A stretch of 10,568 nt of DNA from Cardinium hertigii_C (GCF_050864855.1 NZ_JBOZWW010000060.1:1-10568); one strand, 5' to 3'; shown: positions 1 through 7,683, counted from the first letter of the stretch. Notes: generated by a model from the sequence alone, not told the origin. Made by a program: numbers and translations.

Positions 1-142
1 CTAAGGCTTTTTCTATAAGACGTTTACTTAGTTCTTTGAGTAATCCTCCTTTCTCAAAAAGGGTCGATAAATCTACTCCTGATTCTACTAATAAATCTAT
101 CGCTTTGCTTATACCATCTTGAGAACTTACTTTCTTTTTCAT
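1..142 (-). CDS. IS256-family (mutator-type) transposase, N-terminal part, cut by window edge
   Basis: The minus strand opens with ATG at 140-142 and stays open to the left edge, giving 47 complete codons. The peptide begins MKKKVSSQDG and contains GGLLKELSKRLIEKAL, which resembles the conserved segment near the start of IS256/mutator transposases (the type GPDGLLKELTKALVERAL). That segment precedes the DDE catalytic domain, which would lie outside the window. The protein would cut and join the ends of its own element. An end-like sequence lies just upstream (see the mobile element entry). Whether the copy is intact cannot be judged from 47 residues. The family call rests on one short motif and its position and is fairly secure; the exact IS name is unknown. 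Confidence 0.72.
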   Translation of the reverse strand, partial: MKKKVSSQDGISKAIDLLVESGVDLSTLFEKGGLLKELSKRLIEKAL

Positions 143-226
143 ACTTTTAAAGAATAAAAATTAATGTATTTAATACAAAATTTACAAATCTTAAAAAATA
201 TTTACACACTTAAAAAGAAAGACTCT
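1..226 (-). mobile_element. IS256-like insertion sequence, transposase-proximal end
   Basis: The element carries the transposase start at 142 and seems to end at about 226. Read inward from 226 on the minus strand, the terminus is AGAGTCTTTCTTTTTAAGTG followed by TGTAAA. This is the style of IS256-family terminal inverted repeats, which commonly contain a TTAAGTGTGTAAA-like block. The boundary is supported independently: similarity of the following sequence to the symporter gene at 8444-9919 begins exactly at 227 (GATTCTAG). The opposite inverted repeat and the 8-9 bp target duplication are outside the window, so the precise end is inferred. Confidence 0.6.
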
Positions 227-694
227 GATTCTAGGCTACATATCTGTGCGGTTATGATAAGCTATGATATAGTGCCCCATATATTGCCCATAGGTCTTAG
301 AAAAAAACTTTCTTTTGTCTATCATTATAGAATAGCGCATATAGCGATATTAGTTTTGGCTATCTTAGCGATACCATTGGCCCTCACTAATAACTATTTT
401 ATGGCAGATCAGTTCTCGCGCTTCTATGGTCGTTTATATGCGCCTATAGTCGTTGCTCCATTTATTTTGGCTGTTTTAGGCTTTCGTACTGGTCAGCCCA
501 TTGTTCTGATGGGTATGGTTGCAGGCGCATTATCTGTTTTTGCTTGGAGGAAATGGATTTATCCCTTACTAGGGACAACAGATGGTCTTTTCCCCTGCAT
601 GTTGGTCAATGGCTTAGTAATACTGGCGGTACACTATTTATGGCTCCATCAAAAGCGTCTAAAAGAAGCAAACCATAACTTATTAAATAAATAG
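227..694 (+). pseudogene. 3' remnant of an SSS-family sodium:solute symporter, truncated by the IS256-like element
   Basis: The open frame runs to a stop at 692-694 and encodes about 155 residues that align end to end with the C-terminal third of the symporter at 8444-9919. Shared blocks include DSRLH at the start, GRLY, the identical APFILAVLGF, and PCML.NGLV...VHYL near the end. Everything N-terminal to the DSRLH block, roughly the first eight membrane segments, is missing and replaced by the IS end. The only in-frame ATG upstream (164) lies inside the element, so a 176-residue product from there would be a chimera. The remaining frame has no internal stop, which suggests recent truncation. 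No transporter function is expected. The missing 5' part might survive beyond the other end of the insertion, outside the window. Confidence 0.85.
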
Positions 695-760
695 GCTGAA
701 CCATCAAAAAACGAAACCAGACTTTTTTATCAAGCAAAAATTAGCATATAAATATTTGCA

Positions 761-1489
761 TCATTTATGTGATTTTTTTGTAAAAAAGATAGTGCCCCTT
801 TCTGAGGCTAGCTGAATGGCCTTTTGAGTAGAAATACCAACAAGCTCTTTACTGTTCTTTTTATTGAAATACCACGTTTTATTCGATTGTACAAGTCGAA
901 TAAAATGTTCTTTTGAATCAGCACTATGCTTTGGTACATGTACCAAACATCCTATTAAAGCATAGGTATACTTTTTTGAGTTACTCGGATTGGATTTAGC
1001 CGTTATACAACATTCTGTTGCAAGGAATCTAGGCTTTTCACAGGACTTATGCGACTGATTGTCTGGAAATGAAATTATTAATCTATTGGGTAATCCATGG
1101 GATACTGCACGATCATCTGTTTTTTTCTCATCTAGTAGGTGAGCAGTCGCTTCTATGCATTTACTCCAATCATTTTGTGCATGTGGCGCAACAGGTGGCG
1201 CTATAAGTACAGGTATTTTTGATTTTGAATCAGTGCATTGAGCTGATACAAGATCAGACCAACCTATATCCTTTAAAATAAGTGTTACATGATTATATAT
1301 TGTATCCGGGGGATGGGAGGCATAGCCATTAGATACAGATTGAGTAGGTTCTTTTATATTACTTTGCGCTTTGTTGGATTGTTGTCTGTCTTCTGTAGGA
1401 GCAATAGGTCCGGGTTCATATCTAGGTGCATCTCGTTGACAACCTATAGCGATTGCGATGGGTAATAGGCCTATCAGCCTTAGCTGCAT
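761..1489 (-). CDS. Putative lipoprotein with a ubiquitin-specific-protease-like C-terminal region
   Basis: From the ATG at 1489 the product is 242 residues; an in-frame ATG at 1519 would add ten. I prefer 1489 because it gives a compact lipoprotein signal: charged start, hydrophobic LIGLLPIAIAIG, then Cys17 as the likely lipidated residue. A polar Pro/Gln/Ser-rich linker follows, to about residue 60. The second half resembles the C-terminal lobe of USP/UCH deubiquitinases: LPNRLIISF (133-141), Y.LIGCLVH with His184, then EHF (His195, where USPs have the catalytic GHY), TWYF (205-208), and a final TIFFTK matching the usual LFY strand. The Asn-Thr-Cys box of active USPs is not visible, and the Asp/Asn after the Trp is uncertain (Asn210 or Asn212). 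It may be a degenerate or divergent domain that binds rather than cleaves ubiquitin. It lies 79 bases after the membrane protease stop to ATG, same strand, possibly co-transcribed. The lipoprotein call is firm; the fold is inference. Confidence 0.6.
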   Translation of the reverse strand: MQLRLIGLLPIAIAIGCQRDAPRYEPGPIAPTEDRQQSNKAQSNIKEPTQSVSNGYASHPPDTIYNHVTLILKDIGWSDLVSAQCTDSKSKIPVLIAPPVAPHAQNDWSKCIEATAHLLDEKKTDDRAVSHGLPNRLIISFPDNQSHKSCEKPRFLATECCITAKSNPSNSKKYTYALIGCLVHVPKHSADSKEHFIRLVQSNKTWYFNKKNSKELVGISTQKAIQLASERGTIFFTKKSHK

Positions 1490-1568
1490 TTGGCACAACA
1501 AAACAAATTTCCATTCCATACAATAAGATTTACTTGTACAGGTTAAAGCACACCGATATGTTTTTTTA

Positions 1569-2201
1569 TTACCATTTTCTTGCCTGTTGCCAGCGTTTAC
1601 AATAATGCCATCCAGCTATAAAGAGTTGCATGATAAAGAACCAGTGATAGCCTTGAAGATACAAAAAAGGAATGGCAATGGCAGCAGCGACCAACCCAAT
1701 AATAATACTGGCCAGATAGCCCGTATAGCCAAAAAGTTTTTCTAGTATATAGCGCAACAACCAGCCACCATCAAGTGGCGCAATAGGTATTAAATTCAGC
1801 AGCAACCATCTACTATTTAGATACATGGTTATATAGAGCAAATATTGCAAGAGATAGCTATTAAAAATATTAAATCGAAGCAAGAGATAGACCGTCAGTG
1901 TCAATAATCCTTGAAAGAGGGGACCTGCAAGGGTAATTAAAAATTTTTGTTTACTTGTTAAGTATAGGGCATTAAAGTGAGTGATGCCACCAAAAGCTTG
2001 TAATACAATCTCGGGTGCTGCATCAAAAAAAAGAGCTACTAAGGCATGACCATATTCATGTACCAATATGCTTAAGGTAAAGACACTAGCCCATAGCAAA
2101 ATTTCTATATATTGGCTACCTACACTACTGATTACCAAAAATAAAAAGATCCAATAACTGAGGTCAATAGATACTGAAATTTTTAAAAATCTAAAACGCA
2201 A
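1569..2201 (-). CDS. M50 (site-2-protease type) membrane zinc metalloprotease
   Basis: The 210-residue product is strongly hydrophobic, with about five or six membrane segments. It holds both hallmarks of intramembrane S2P metalloproteases: HEYGH at residues 48-52 (two zinc ligands and the catalytic Glu49) and NLIPIAPLDGG at 136-146, with Asp144 as the third zinc ligand. FGGITHF (70-76) is also typical of the short SpoIVFB-like group. There are no PDZ or CBS domains, so this is the minimal form. Such enzymes cleave substrates within the membrane, often anti-sigma factors or signal-peptide remnants; the substrate here is unknown. The start is TTG at 2199-2201. An in-frame TAA lies six codons upstream, there is no early ATG, and residues 4-20 match the usual family N-terminus, so a non-ATG start is very likely. 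The lipoprotein gene follows downstream. Confidence 0.9.
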   Translation of the reverse strand: MRFRFLKISVSIDLSYWIFLFLVISSVGSQYIEILLWASVFTLSILVHEYGHALVALFFDAAPEIVLQAFGGITHFNALYLTSKQKFLITLAGPLFQGLLTLTVYLLLRFNIFNSYLLQYLLYITMYLNSRWLLLNLIPIAPLDGGWLLRYILEKLFGYTGYLASIIIGLVAAAIAIPFLYLQGYHWFFIMQLFIAGWHYCKRWQQARKW

Positions 2202-2286
2202 AACTGTACTATATTTTTAGGTGATCTACCTATTAATTAAAATTAAATAAGAAACAGTATAACAGGGCCGCTTTATTTTAGGCAAC

Positions 2287-2346
2287 TCATTTCGCAACAA
2301 TAAAGAGCGTATTGAAGCCGCCTATAGCGTCAGGCCTTTTGCTTTC
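2287..2346 (-). other. Possible short gene relic between the FNR and M50 genes
   Basis: In the 184-base gap a minus-strand frame without a start reads ESKRPDAIGGFNTLFIVAK and then stops. The GGFNTLFIVAK ending resembles the C-terminal Gly-Gly-x-Asn strand of beta-ketoacyl-ACP synthases; the nearby FabF has GGHNVSIIFK at the same place. The frame is blocked by TAA only 19 codons upstream, so at most a decayed 3' end remains. It could equally be chance. Apart from this I see nothing convincing in 2202-2385: no tRNA and no clear terminator. Confidence 0.2.
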
Positions 2347-2385
2347 TTAAGATGTCCATTGGTTGTTTTGTCAACAGATTCTATT

Positions 2386-3129
2386 TTACACCCTGCGGGA
2401 GATATACTTTTCTCTTCTTATAGATTGTAAATTAAAACCGATATTTTGCAACTGTTCAATACTTTCATCAATCATATATGGATTACCACATAGGTATACC
2501 AAATCGGTCATTGGATTTAAATCAAGGCTTTCAAAGGCGGATTGTACATAGCCTACATATTGATAAGGAGGTGCCTCTGCATTTGCTCTACTCAGATAGC
2601 CACGAAAGTGAAAATTTGGGTATTTTTGGGCAAAAGCAATAAAATCTTCTGCATAAAGCAAGTCAGTCGCATAACGTACACCTAATAACAAGGTTACTTT
2701 GAGCATTTTATCTTCTTCTAGCCGTCTAGCAAGTGTAGGGAGCATAGAACGATAAGGTGCTACACCAGTTCCAGTAGCTACCAATAGGTAGTGATTTGGT
2801 TTTTCTGCTGCTTGAAGGATAAGCCTACCTTTAGGTCCAACACAGTCTAATAGATCGCCACTTTTTAGGTCAAAGAGGATGTTCGTGGCAAAGCCGCCCT
2901 GAACCGGGGCTATTGCGATATCCAATTGGTTGGTTTGCGAAGGGCTATTGGCTAAGCTATAACTGCGTGGTACTATTTTTCCAGATACGTGTGGCAATAA
3001 AAAAGTAATAAATTGACCTGGTATAAATGGGAAAGGTAGTTTATCCAAACGTCTAAAAGACAACTCTGCTACAGTAGGTGTAAGCATTTTGGAGGCTATA
3101 AACTCAACTTTAAATTGATTTTGTTCCAT
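2386..3129 (-). CDS. fpr: Ferredoxin/flavodoxin-NADP+ reductase
   Basis: From the ATG at 3129 the product is 247 residues, the usual size for bacterial FPR-type reductases. It transfers electrons between NADP(H) and ferredoxin or flavodoxin through FAD in the cytosol. Numbered from that ATG, the FAD-binding RSYSLAN lies at 55-61, preceded by PGQF (37-40) for the barrel domain. The NADP-binding GTGVAPYRSML is at 120-130, followed by LLLGVR, then YLCGNPYMID (213-222). The end is REKYISRRV, a C-terminus seen in the family. A longer reading from TTG at 3198 adds 23 residues that are not part of the fold, so ATG is preferred, though TTG cannot be excluded because this genome does use TTG starts. 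It lies downstream of sufB on the same strand and could supply electrons for Fe-S assembly, which is an inference from position only. Confidence 0.87.
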   Translation of the reverse strand: MEQNQFKVEFIASKMLTPTVAELSFRRLDKLPFPFIPGQFITFLLPHVSGKIVPRSYSLANSPSQTNQLDIAIAPVQGGFATNILFDLKSGDLLDCVGPKGRLILQAAEKPNHYLLVATGTGVAPYRSMLPTLARRLEEDKMLKVTLLLGVRYATDLLYAEDFIAFAQKYPNFHFRGYLSRANAEAPPYQYVGYVQSAFESLDLNPMTDLVYLCGNPYMIDESIEQLQNIGFNLQSIRREKYISRRV

Positions 3130-3343
3130 TTTTTCGATTATAATACCTGTCAAATTTTTGCTACTTTCTTTGGGTAACGTTTCGGTGTTTACTCCCAAAT
3201 CTAAAAAAAATTAACCATCTGTCGAAACTTTTTATAACAAACCAAATGACTATCCTAAAGATTAGGCTATTGAGTGGTTATTCAGTTGTGATAAAAATTT
3301 ATTCAGATACAGCTATAAAATAAATGCTAAATCTTTAGTCCAA

Positions 3344-4786
3344 TTATCCAACGCTACCTTCCAGCGTAAGCGCCAATAGTTTTTGTGCTTCTACCGCAAA
3401 CTCCATAGGCAACTGATTGAGTACTTCTTTGCAATAACCATTGACAATAAGTGCAATAGCAGTTTCATGATCGATACCACGTTGATTGCAATAAAAAAGT
3501 TGATCCTCACTAATTTTAGATGTAGTGGCTTCATGTGCCACTTGGCCGGTTGGATGGCCTACTACTATATAAGGGAAAGTATGGGCACCACAGCTATTAC
3601 CCATTAACAAAGAATCGCACTGAGAAAAATTAGTGGCATGTGCTGCTCCAGGGGCGACCTTGACCAAACCTCTATAGCTATTGTTGGATTGACCAGCTGC
3701 AATACCTTTGGCTACAATCCGACTCTTAGTATGTTTACCCAAGTGGATCATTTTTGTACCTGTATCTGCTTGCTGTCTGTTTTTGGTTACTGCTACAGAA
3801 TAAAATTCACCTACTGAATGGTCTCCCATTAAAATGCAACTTGGATACTTCCAAGTAATGGCTGAACCGGTTTCTACTTGCGTCCATGAAATTTTAGCGT
3901 ACGCGCCCGCACAAAGGCCTCGCTTGGTTACAAAATTATAGACACCGCCTACGCCATCTTTATTGCCTGGATACCAATTTTGTACTGTAGCATATTTTAC
4001 ATGCGCCCCCCTTGCAGCATAAATCTCTACTACAGCGGCGTGTAATTGATGCTCATCCCGCATAGGTGCTGTACACCCCTCTAAATAGCTAACATAGGCA
4101 TCTTCTTCTGCAACAATCAAGGTGCGTTCAAATTGCCCAGTATTGGTAGCATTGATGCGAAAATAGGTAGAAAGTTCCATAGGACAATGGACCCCTTTGG
4201 GAACGTAGCAAAAGGAACCATCACTAAAGACAGCAGTATTAAGGGCAGCAAAATAATTGTCGGTCATAGGGACTACTTTACCCAAATATTTTTTAACCAA
4301 ATCAGGATATTGCTGAACAGCCTCACTAAAAGAACAAAAAATAATGCCTAGCTTGTTTAATGTATCTTTAAAAGTCGTGGCCACAGAAACACTATCTAAC
4401 ACCACATCCATCGCTACACCCGTTAGTCTTTTTTGCTCTTCTAACGAAATACCCAATCGCTTAAAAGTAGCCAAAAGTTCTGGATCAGCCTCTTCTAAAC
4501 TGTTTAACTGTACCTTTTGTTTGGGTGCTGCGTAATAAATAATATTTTGGTAATTTATAGGTGGATAGACAATTTTTGCCCAGGTAGGCTCTTTTAATTT
4601 AGACCAATGATAAAAAGCTTCTAAACGGCGTTTGAGCAACCACGCTGGCTCTTTTTTTTTCTCAGCAATAAGGCGAATGGTAGCTTCCGTTAAGCCTTTG
4701 GGAATGGTATCTACAGGAATATTACTTTCAAATCCATATGGATAATCAGATGCATGAATAATATCGTGTATATCTTCTTTTGCCAT
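3344..4786 (-). CDS. sufB: Fe-S cluster assembly scaffold protein SufB
   Basis: The product is 480 residues, full length for SufB. In the SufBC2D complex it receives sulfur and builds iron-sulfur clusters. The C-terminal half is the conserved beta-helix core: GVHCPMELSTYFRIN (198-212), EGCTAP (236-241), SQCDSLLMGNSCGAH (388-402) and HEATTSKISEDQLFYC (418-433). Cys390 and Glu419, by distance from the C-terminus, match E. coli Cys405 and Glu434, which are needed for cluster assembly; His418 matches His433. The ending MEFAVEAQKL...LEGSVG is characteristic. The start is ATG at 4786, with no Shine-Dalgarno. The usual partners sufC, sufD and sufS are not adjacent: an FNR gene lies downstream and rnc upstream, across gaps of over 140 bases. 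Either the operon was dispersed in this lineage or the partners are elsewhere in the genome. Confidence 0.97.
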   Translation of the reverse strand: MAKEDIHDIIHASDYPYGFESNIPVDTIPKGLTEATIRLIAEKKKEPAWLLKRRLEAFYHWSKLKEPTWAKIVYPPINYQNIIYYAAPKQKVQLNSLEEADPELLATFKRLGISLEEQKRLTGVAMDVVLDSVSVATTFKDTLNKLGIIFCSFSEAVQQYPDLVKKYLGKVVPMTDNYFAALNTAVFSDGSFCYVPKGVHCPMELSTYFRINATNTGQFERTLIVAEEDAYVSYLEGCTAPMRDEHQLHAAVVEIYAARGAHVKYATVQNWYPGNKDGVGGVYNFVTKRGLCAGAYAKISWTQVETGSAITWKYPSCILMGDHSVGEFYSVAVTKNRQQADTGTKMIHLGKHTKSRIVAKGIAAGQSNNSYRGLVKVAPGAAHATNFSQCDSLLMGNSCGAHTFPYIVVGHPTGQVAHEATTSKISEDQLFYCNQRGIDHETAIALIVNGYCKEVLNQLPMEFAVEAQKLLALTLEGSVG

Positions 4787-4956
4787 AATTGTTCTAGATA
4801 GATGCTATTTATAGAAAATAAAAACGAAAGTCTTCGTATGGACGCAATCATCAGTCAATGTTCAATGTATCTGTTTGGATTTTTAGCTCCACTGCCTAAA
4901 AATAGGAAAAGATATTCCTTGTAAAAAGCCTCGACTGAAAAGATTACTGAGCGCTT

Positions 4957-5694
4957 TTAATTGGTTTCTATTTGCTCCGTATATTGTAGGGCCTGCTGGG
5001 CAGCCATTTGTTCGGCACATTTTTTAGTTCTACCTGTCCCCTCGCCCATAACCTTTTCACCTATAACCACCTGAGCAGTAAATTCTTTATAGTGTTCACA
5101 TTGTTTTTCTTCAAGAATCTTGAAAACTACTTGAAGGTGATGTTTGTGTGCCCATTGAATGATCTTGCTTTTAAAATTGGTATCATGTTCTATCAGCTCT
5201 TTTAGACTTATATAATTGACTATCAAATAATCAATAACAAACTTTTGGCAACGTTCATAGCCATGATCTAAATAAACAGCCCCAATAAAGGCCTCTAAGG
5301 CATTGCCATACATAAATTTATGGCCACTTGGTTTTACCAGATTGGTATCATAATGCAACAGCTTATCTAAATGCATTTTACGTGCCACCCCATTTAAAGC
5401 ATCCCTATTGACCAACCTTGACCGTATGTCTGTTAAAAAACCCTCTTCTTTTAATGGATATTTTTTGAAAAGATAGTCTGCAACAATAGCAGATAATATA
5501 GCATCGCCCAGAAATTCAAGTCGTTCATTGGAAGTATGTCCTTCTTCTATAGAACTATGCTGAAGGGCTACCTTATATAAAGCGAGATTTATAGGCATCA
5601 TTCCGGTAACCGCTCTTATAAAAGAGACCAACTGTTGGGTAGCAGGATTTTGCTTTATAAAAATATACTGGAATAAATTTAGAAATCTTCGCAT
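4957..5694 (-). CDS. rnc: Ribonuclease III
   Basis: The product is 245 residues and cuts double-stranded RNA, notably the rRNA precursor. The RNase III domain covers about 20-165, with the signature NERLEFLGDAIL at 56-67; Glu60 and Asp64 correspond to the E. coli metal ligands Glu41 and Asp45. A second cluster is GNALEAFIGAVYLD (130-143) with Glu134 as the essential Glu117. Asn131 stands where E. coli has Asp114, a substitution I believe is common in Bacteroidota. A double-stranded-RNA-binding domain follows at about 172-238, ending in TKKCAEQMAAQQAL. The start at 5694 overlaps the fabF stop by 16 bases. I keep it because residues 1-35 resemble the usual N-terminal extension of Bacteroidota RNase III; a later start at the two Met codons (32-33) would remove it. 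The overlap implies joint transcription with fabF. Confidence 0.95.
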   Translation of the reverse strand: MRRFLNLFQYIFIKQNPATQQLVSFIRAVTGMMPINLALYKVALQHSSIEEGHTSNERLEFLGDAILSAIVADYLFKKYPLKEEGFLTDIRSRLVNRDALNGVARKMHLDKLLHYDTNLVKPSGHKFMYGNALEAFIGAVYLDHGYERCQKFVIDYLIVNYISLKELIEHDTNFKSKIIQWAHKHHLQVVFKILEEKQCEHYKEFTAQVVIGEKVMGEGTGRTKKCAEQMAAQQALQYTEQIETN

Positions 5695-6929
5695 CTTTTG
5701 AAGATTATAGAAACGTTATGTCCACCAAAGCCAAAGGCATTATTTTGGGCAAATAAGATGGTTCTTTTTACTGCATTATTTAAAGTTAGATTGATCCGTG
5801 GATCAATGGCTTCATCTAATATTTTATGATTAATGGTTGGGGGCACAACTTGATGCAACAAGGCCAAAACAGTCGCAATAGACTCTATCGCCCCCGCTGC
5901 ACCCAATAAGTGGCCGGTCATAGACTTAGTCGAACTAATGTTAAGCTTATAAGCATGGACACCAAACACATGTTGAATAGCCTCCACTTCATTGACATCG
6001 CCCAATGGAGTACTGGTACCATGGGCATTAATGTAATCTATACGATCTGGTCTAATTTGGGCACTGGCTAAAGCACGTTGCAATGCTAAAATGACACCTC
6101 CTGTATCTGGTGCAGTAATGTGATGGGCATCTGCAGACATGCCTACACCTACTAATTCAGCATAAATTTTAGCATTTCTTTTTTTTGCATGGGCATAAGA
6201 TTCAAGAATTAAAGCACCTGCTCCTTCTCCCATCACAAAACCATCTCTGGTCTGATCAAAAGGGCGTGAAGCCGTTAAATAATCTTCATTGCGTTGAGAG
6301 AGCGCTTTTAATGCATTAAATCCAGCTATGCCTATTTGAATAATAGGCGCTTCTGAACCACCTGCTACCACTACATCTGCATCTCCTAGTTTAATCAAGT
6401 GAAAAGCAGCTACTATAGCGTTTACTGCAGAAGCACATGCTGCAACTGTAGCAAAATTGGGCCCCTTAAAACCATATTTAATAGATAAATGACCAGAGGG
6501 AATATCTGGTATAATTTTAGGAATAAAAAAAGGATTGATTTTAGGATCCATACCAGCAGCAGCAAAGCCTAAAACGGTTGCTTCTGTAGTACCTAAACCA
6601 CCTATACCAGAACCCCATACAACGCCTACACGTTCTTTATCTACTAAAGGAGTAATTAATCCAGCATCTTGTATGGCTTCATCCCCAGCTACCATAGCAT
6701 ACTGGGCAAATGGATCCATTCGCCTTACATCTTTTGCATCAAAATGGTTATGGGGGTCATACCCTTTTAAGGTACAAGCAAACTTGGTTTTATGTTTAGT
6801 TGTATCAAAACTGGTGATAGGGGCTGCGCCACTTTGACCAGAAACTAGGCCATCCCAATATGTCTTAACATTGTTGCCAATTGGGGTAAGGGCACCCAAT
6901 CCTGTAACCACTACTCTTGTGGGGCACAT
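5679..6929 (-). CDS. fabF: Beta-ketoacyl-ACP synthase II
   Basis: The 416-residue product condenses malonyl-ACP with acyl-ACP in type II fatty acid elongation. It has the complete Cys-His-His triad: Cys165 in TVAACASAVNAI, His303 in NAHGTSTPLGD, and His340 in KSMTGHLLGAAGAIE. The family ending NNAFGFGGHNVSIIF is at 396-410. It starts at ATG 6929, 11 bases after the acpP stop, and its 3' end overlaps rnc, so acpP, fabF and rnc form a tight unit in the order widely kept in Bacteroidota. No fabH, fabD or fabG is next to it. FabF rather than FabB is preferred because of the length and the acpP linkage. Confidence 0.96.
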   Translation of the reverse strand: MCPTRVVVTGLGALTPIGNNVKTYWDGLVSGQSGAAPITSFDTTKHKTKFACTLKGYDPHNHFDAKDVRRMDPFAQYAMVAGDEAIQDAGLITPLVDKERVGVVWGSGIGGLGTTEATVLGFAAAGMDPKINPFFIPKIIPDIPSGHLSIKYGFKGPNFATVAACASAVNAIVAAFHLIKLGDADVVVAGGSEAPIIQIGIAGFNALKALSQRNEDYLTASRPFDQTRDGFVMGEGAGALILESYAHAKKRNAKIYAELVGVGMSADAHHITAPDTGGVILALQRALASAQIRPDRIDYINAHGTSTPLGDVNEVEAIQHVFGVHAYKLNISSTKSMTGHLLGAAGAIESIATVLALLHQVVPPTINHKILDEAIDPRINLTLNNAVKRTILFAQNNAFGFGGHNVSIIFKRCEDF

Positions 6930-6940
6930 ACGAAAATCAA

Positions 6941-7204
6941 CTAAGCCTTACGTTTAGATAAGATTTCTTGTAAATAATCTACAACACTACCAACTGTTTG
7001 CAGGTGGGTCGCTTCATCATCCTTGATCTGTACATCAAAGGCTTTTTCAAGTTCCATCACCAATTCTACTTGATCTAGGGAATCAGCACCAAGGTTATTT
7101 ACAAAATGAGCAGTAGGCAACACCTCTTGCGCTGAAACATTTAGTTTATCCACAACAACGGCTACTACTTTAGCCATAATATCTTCTTTATTCATTTTAT
7201 CCAT
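6941..7204 (-). CDS. acpP: Acyl carrier protein
   Basis: The 87-residue acidic protein carries growing fatty acyl chains on a phosphopantetheine arm attached to Ser42 in the motif GADSLDQVELVMELE (39-53). The four-helix ACP pattern is complete, from KVVAVVVDKLNV to SVVDYLQEIL. The annotated start is ATG at 7204; a second in-frame ATG three codons later (7195) gives a start closer to typical ACPs, and the sequence does not decide between them. It is the substrate carrier for the FabF encoded 11 bases downstream. The preceding gap of about 107 bases to rpsP could hold a promoter, but I see no convincing Bacteroidota-type -7 element in it. Confidence 0.96.
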   Translation of the reverse strand: MDKMNKEDIMAKVVAVVVDKLNVSAQEVLPTAHFVNNLGADSLDQVELVMELEKAFDVQIKDDEATHLQTVGSVVDYLQEILSKRKA

Positions 7205-7311
7205 TTAATTAACTGTTTTGTAATTTGATGAAAATGAGTTTAATTATTAAAATTATGAGCCCACTATTACTTATCTAGGGCAATACATAAAGAAAAATTT
7301 AAAACAACGTA

Positions 7312-7668
7312 TTATACGTGAGTGGCCACTTTTTTTAGCCGGTCTGCTTGCCAATTACTAAATTTTTGATCAGCTTGCTCTTGGGTAATGGCGCCTTTTA
7401 CAACACCTATCTGAAGATGCTTTTTAAGCATAATACCCTGCTTGGAAAAAAGTGTTTTTACTGTATCGGTAGGTTGCGCACCTTGAAAAAGCCACTTTAA
7501 TGCACTGGTTTCATTAAGTTTGACAGTTGCAGGAGCGGTATTGGGGTTATAGTTCCCAATTTTTTCTATAAAACGACCATCTCGTGGTGACCTTGCATCC
7601 GCTACAACAATATCATACTCTGCTAAATGTCTTCTACCACATCTAGCCAATCTTATTTTTACAGCCAT
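7312..7668 (-). CDS. rpsP: 30S ribosomal protein S16
   Basis: The 118-residue basic protein belongs to bS16, which binds 16S rRNA early in small-subunit assembly. The N-terminus MAVKIRLARCGRRHLAEYDIV-type core (1-21) with the following ADARSPRDGRFIEKIGNYNP (24-43) is diagnostic, and the next block, ALKWLFQGAQPTDTVKTL (56-73), is typical. The C-terminal 35 or so residues are an extension beyond the 80-90 residues seen in many bacteria; Bacteroidota S16 is often longer. rimM and trmD, often found downstream of rpsP in other bacteria, are absent here; acpP follows instead. A small hairpin lies just ahead of the start codon. Confidence 0.96.
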   Translation of the reverse strand: MAVKIRLARCGRRHLAEYDIVVADARSPRDGRFIEKIGNYNPNTAPATVKLNETSALKWLFQGAQPTDTVKTLFSKQGIMLKKHLQIGVVKGAITQEQADQKFSNWQADRLKKVATHV

Positions 7669-7683
7669 AGTATTGCCTTTCTA

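Noticed and set aside
164..226. ATG at 164 as the true start of the left plus-strand gene
   Set aside because: It lies inside the inferred IS end; similarity to the symporter paralog starts only at 227.
2363..2551. Plus-strand 62-codon open frame over the FNR gene end
   Set aside because: It is a shadow of the FNR gene on the other strand, without recognisable motifs. The same applies to the plus-strand frames inside sufB, rnc and fabF.
3130..3160. TTGACA and TATAAT on the minus strand ahead of the FNR ATG
   Set aside because: They are only about five bases apart rather than about 17, and the second abuts the start codon; it is also not the Bacteroidota promoter type.
3254..3266. CCTAA-AGA-TTAGG hairpin downstream of sufB
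   Set aside because: Only five pairs, all but two A-T at the loop side, and no T run after it; too weak to call a terminator.
4787..4956. 170-base gap between rnc and sufB as a site for a tRNA or small gene
   Set aside because: No cloverleaf, no open frame with a start of useful length and no strong hairpin on either strand.
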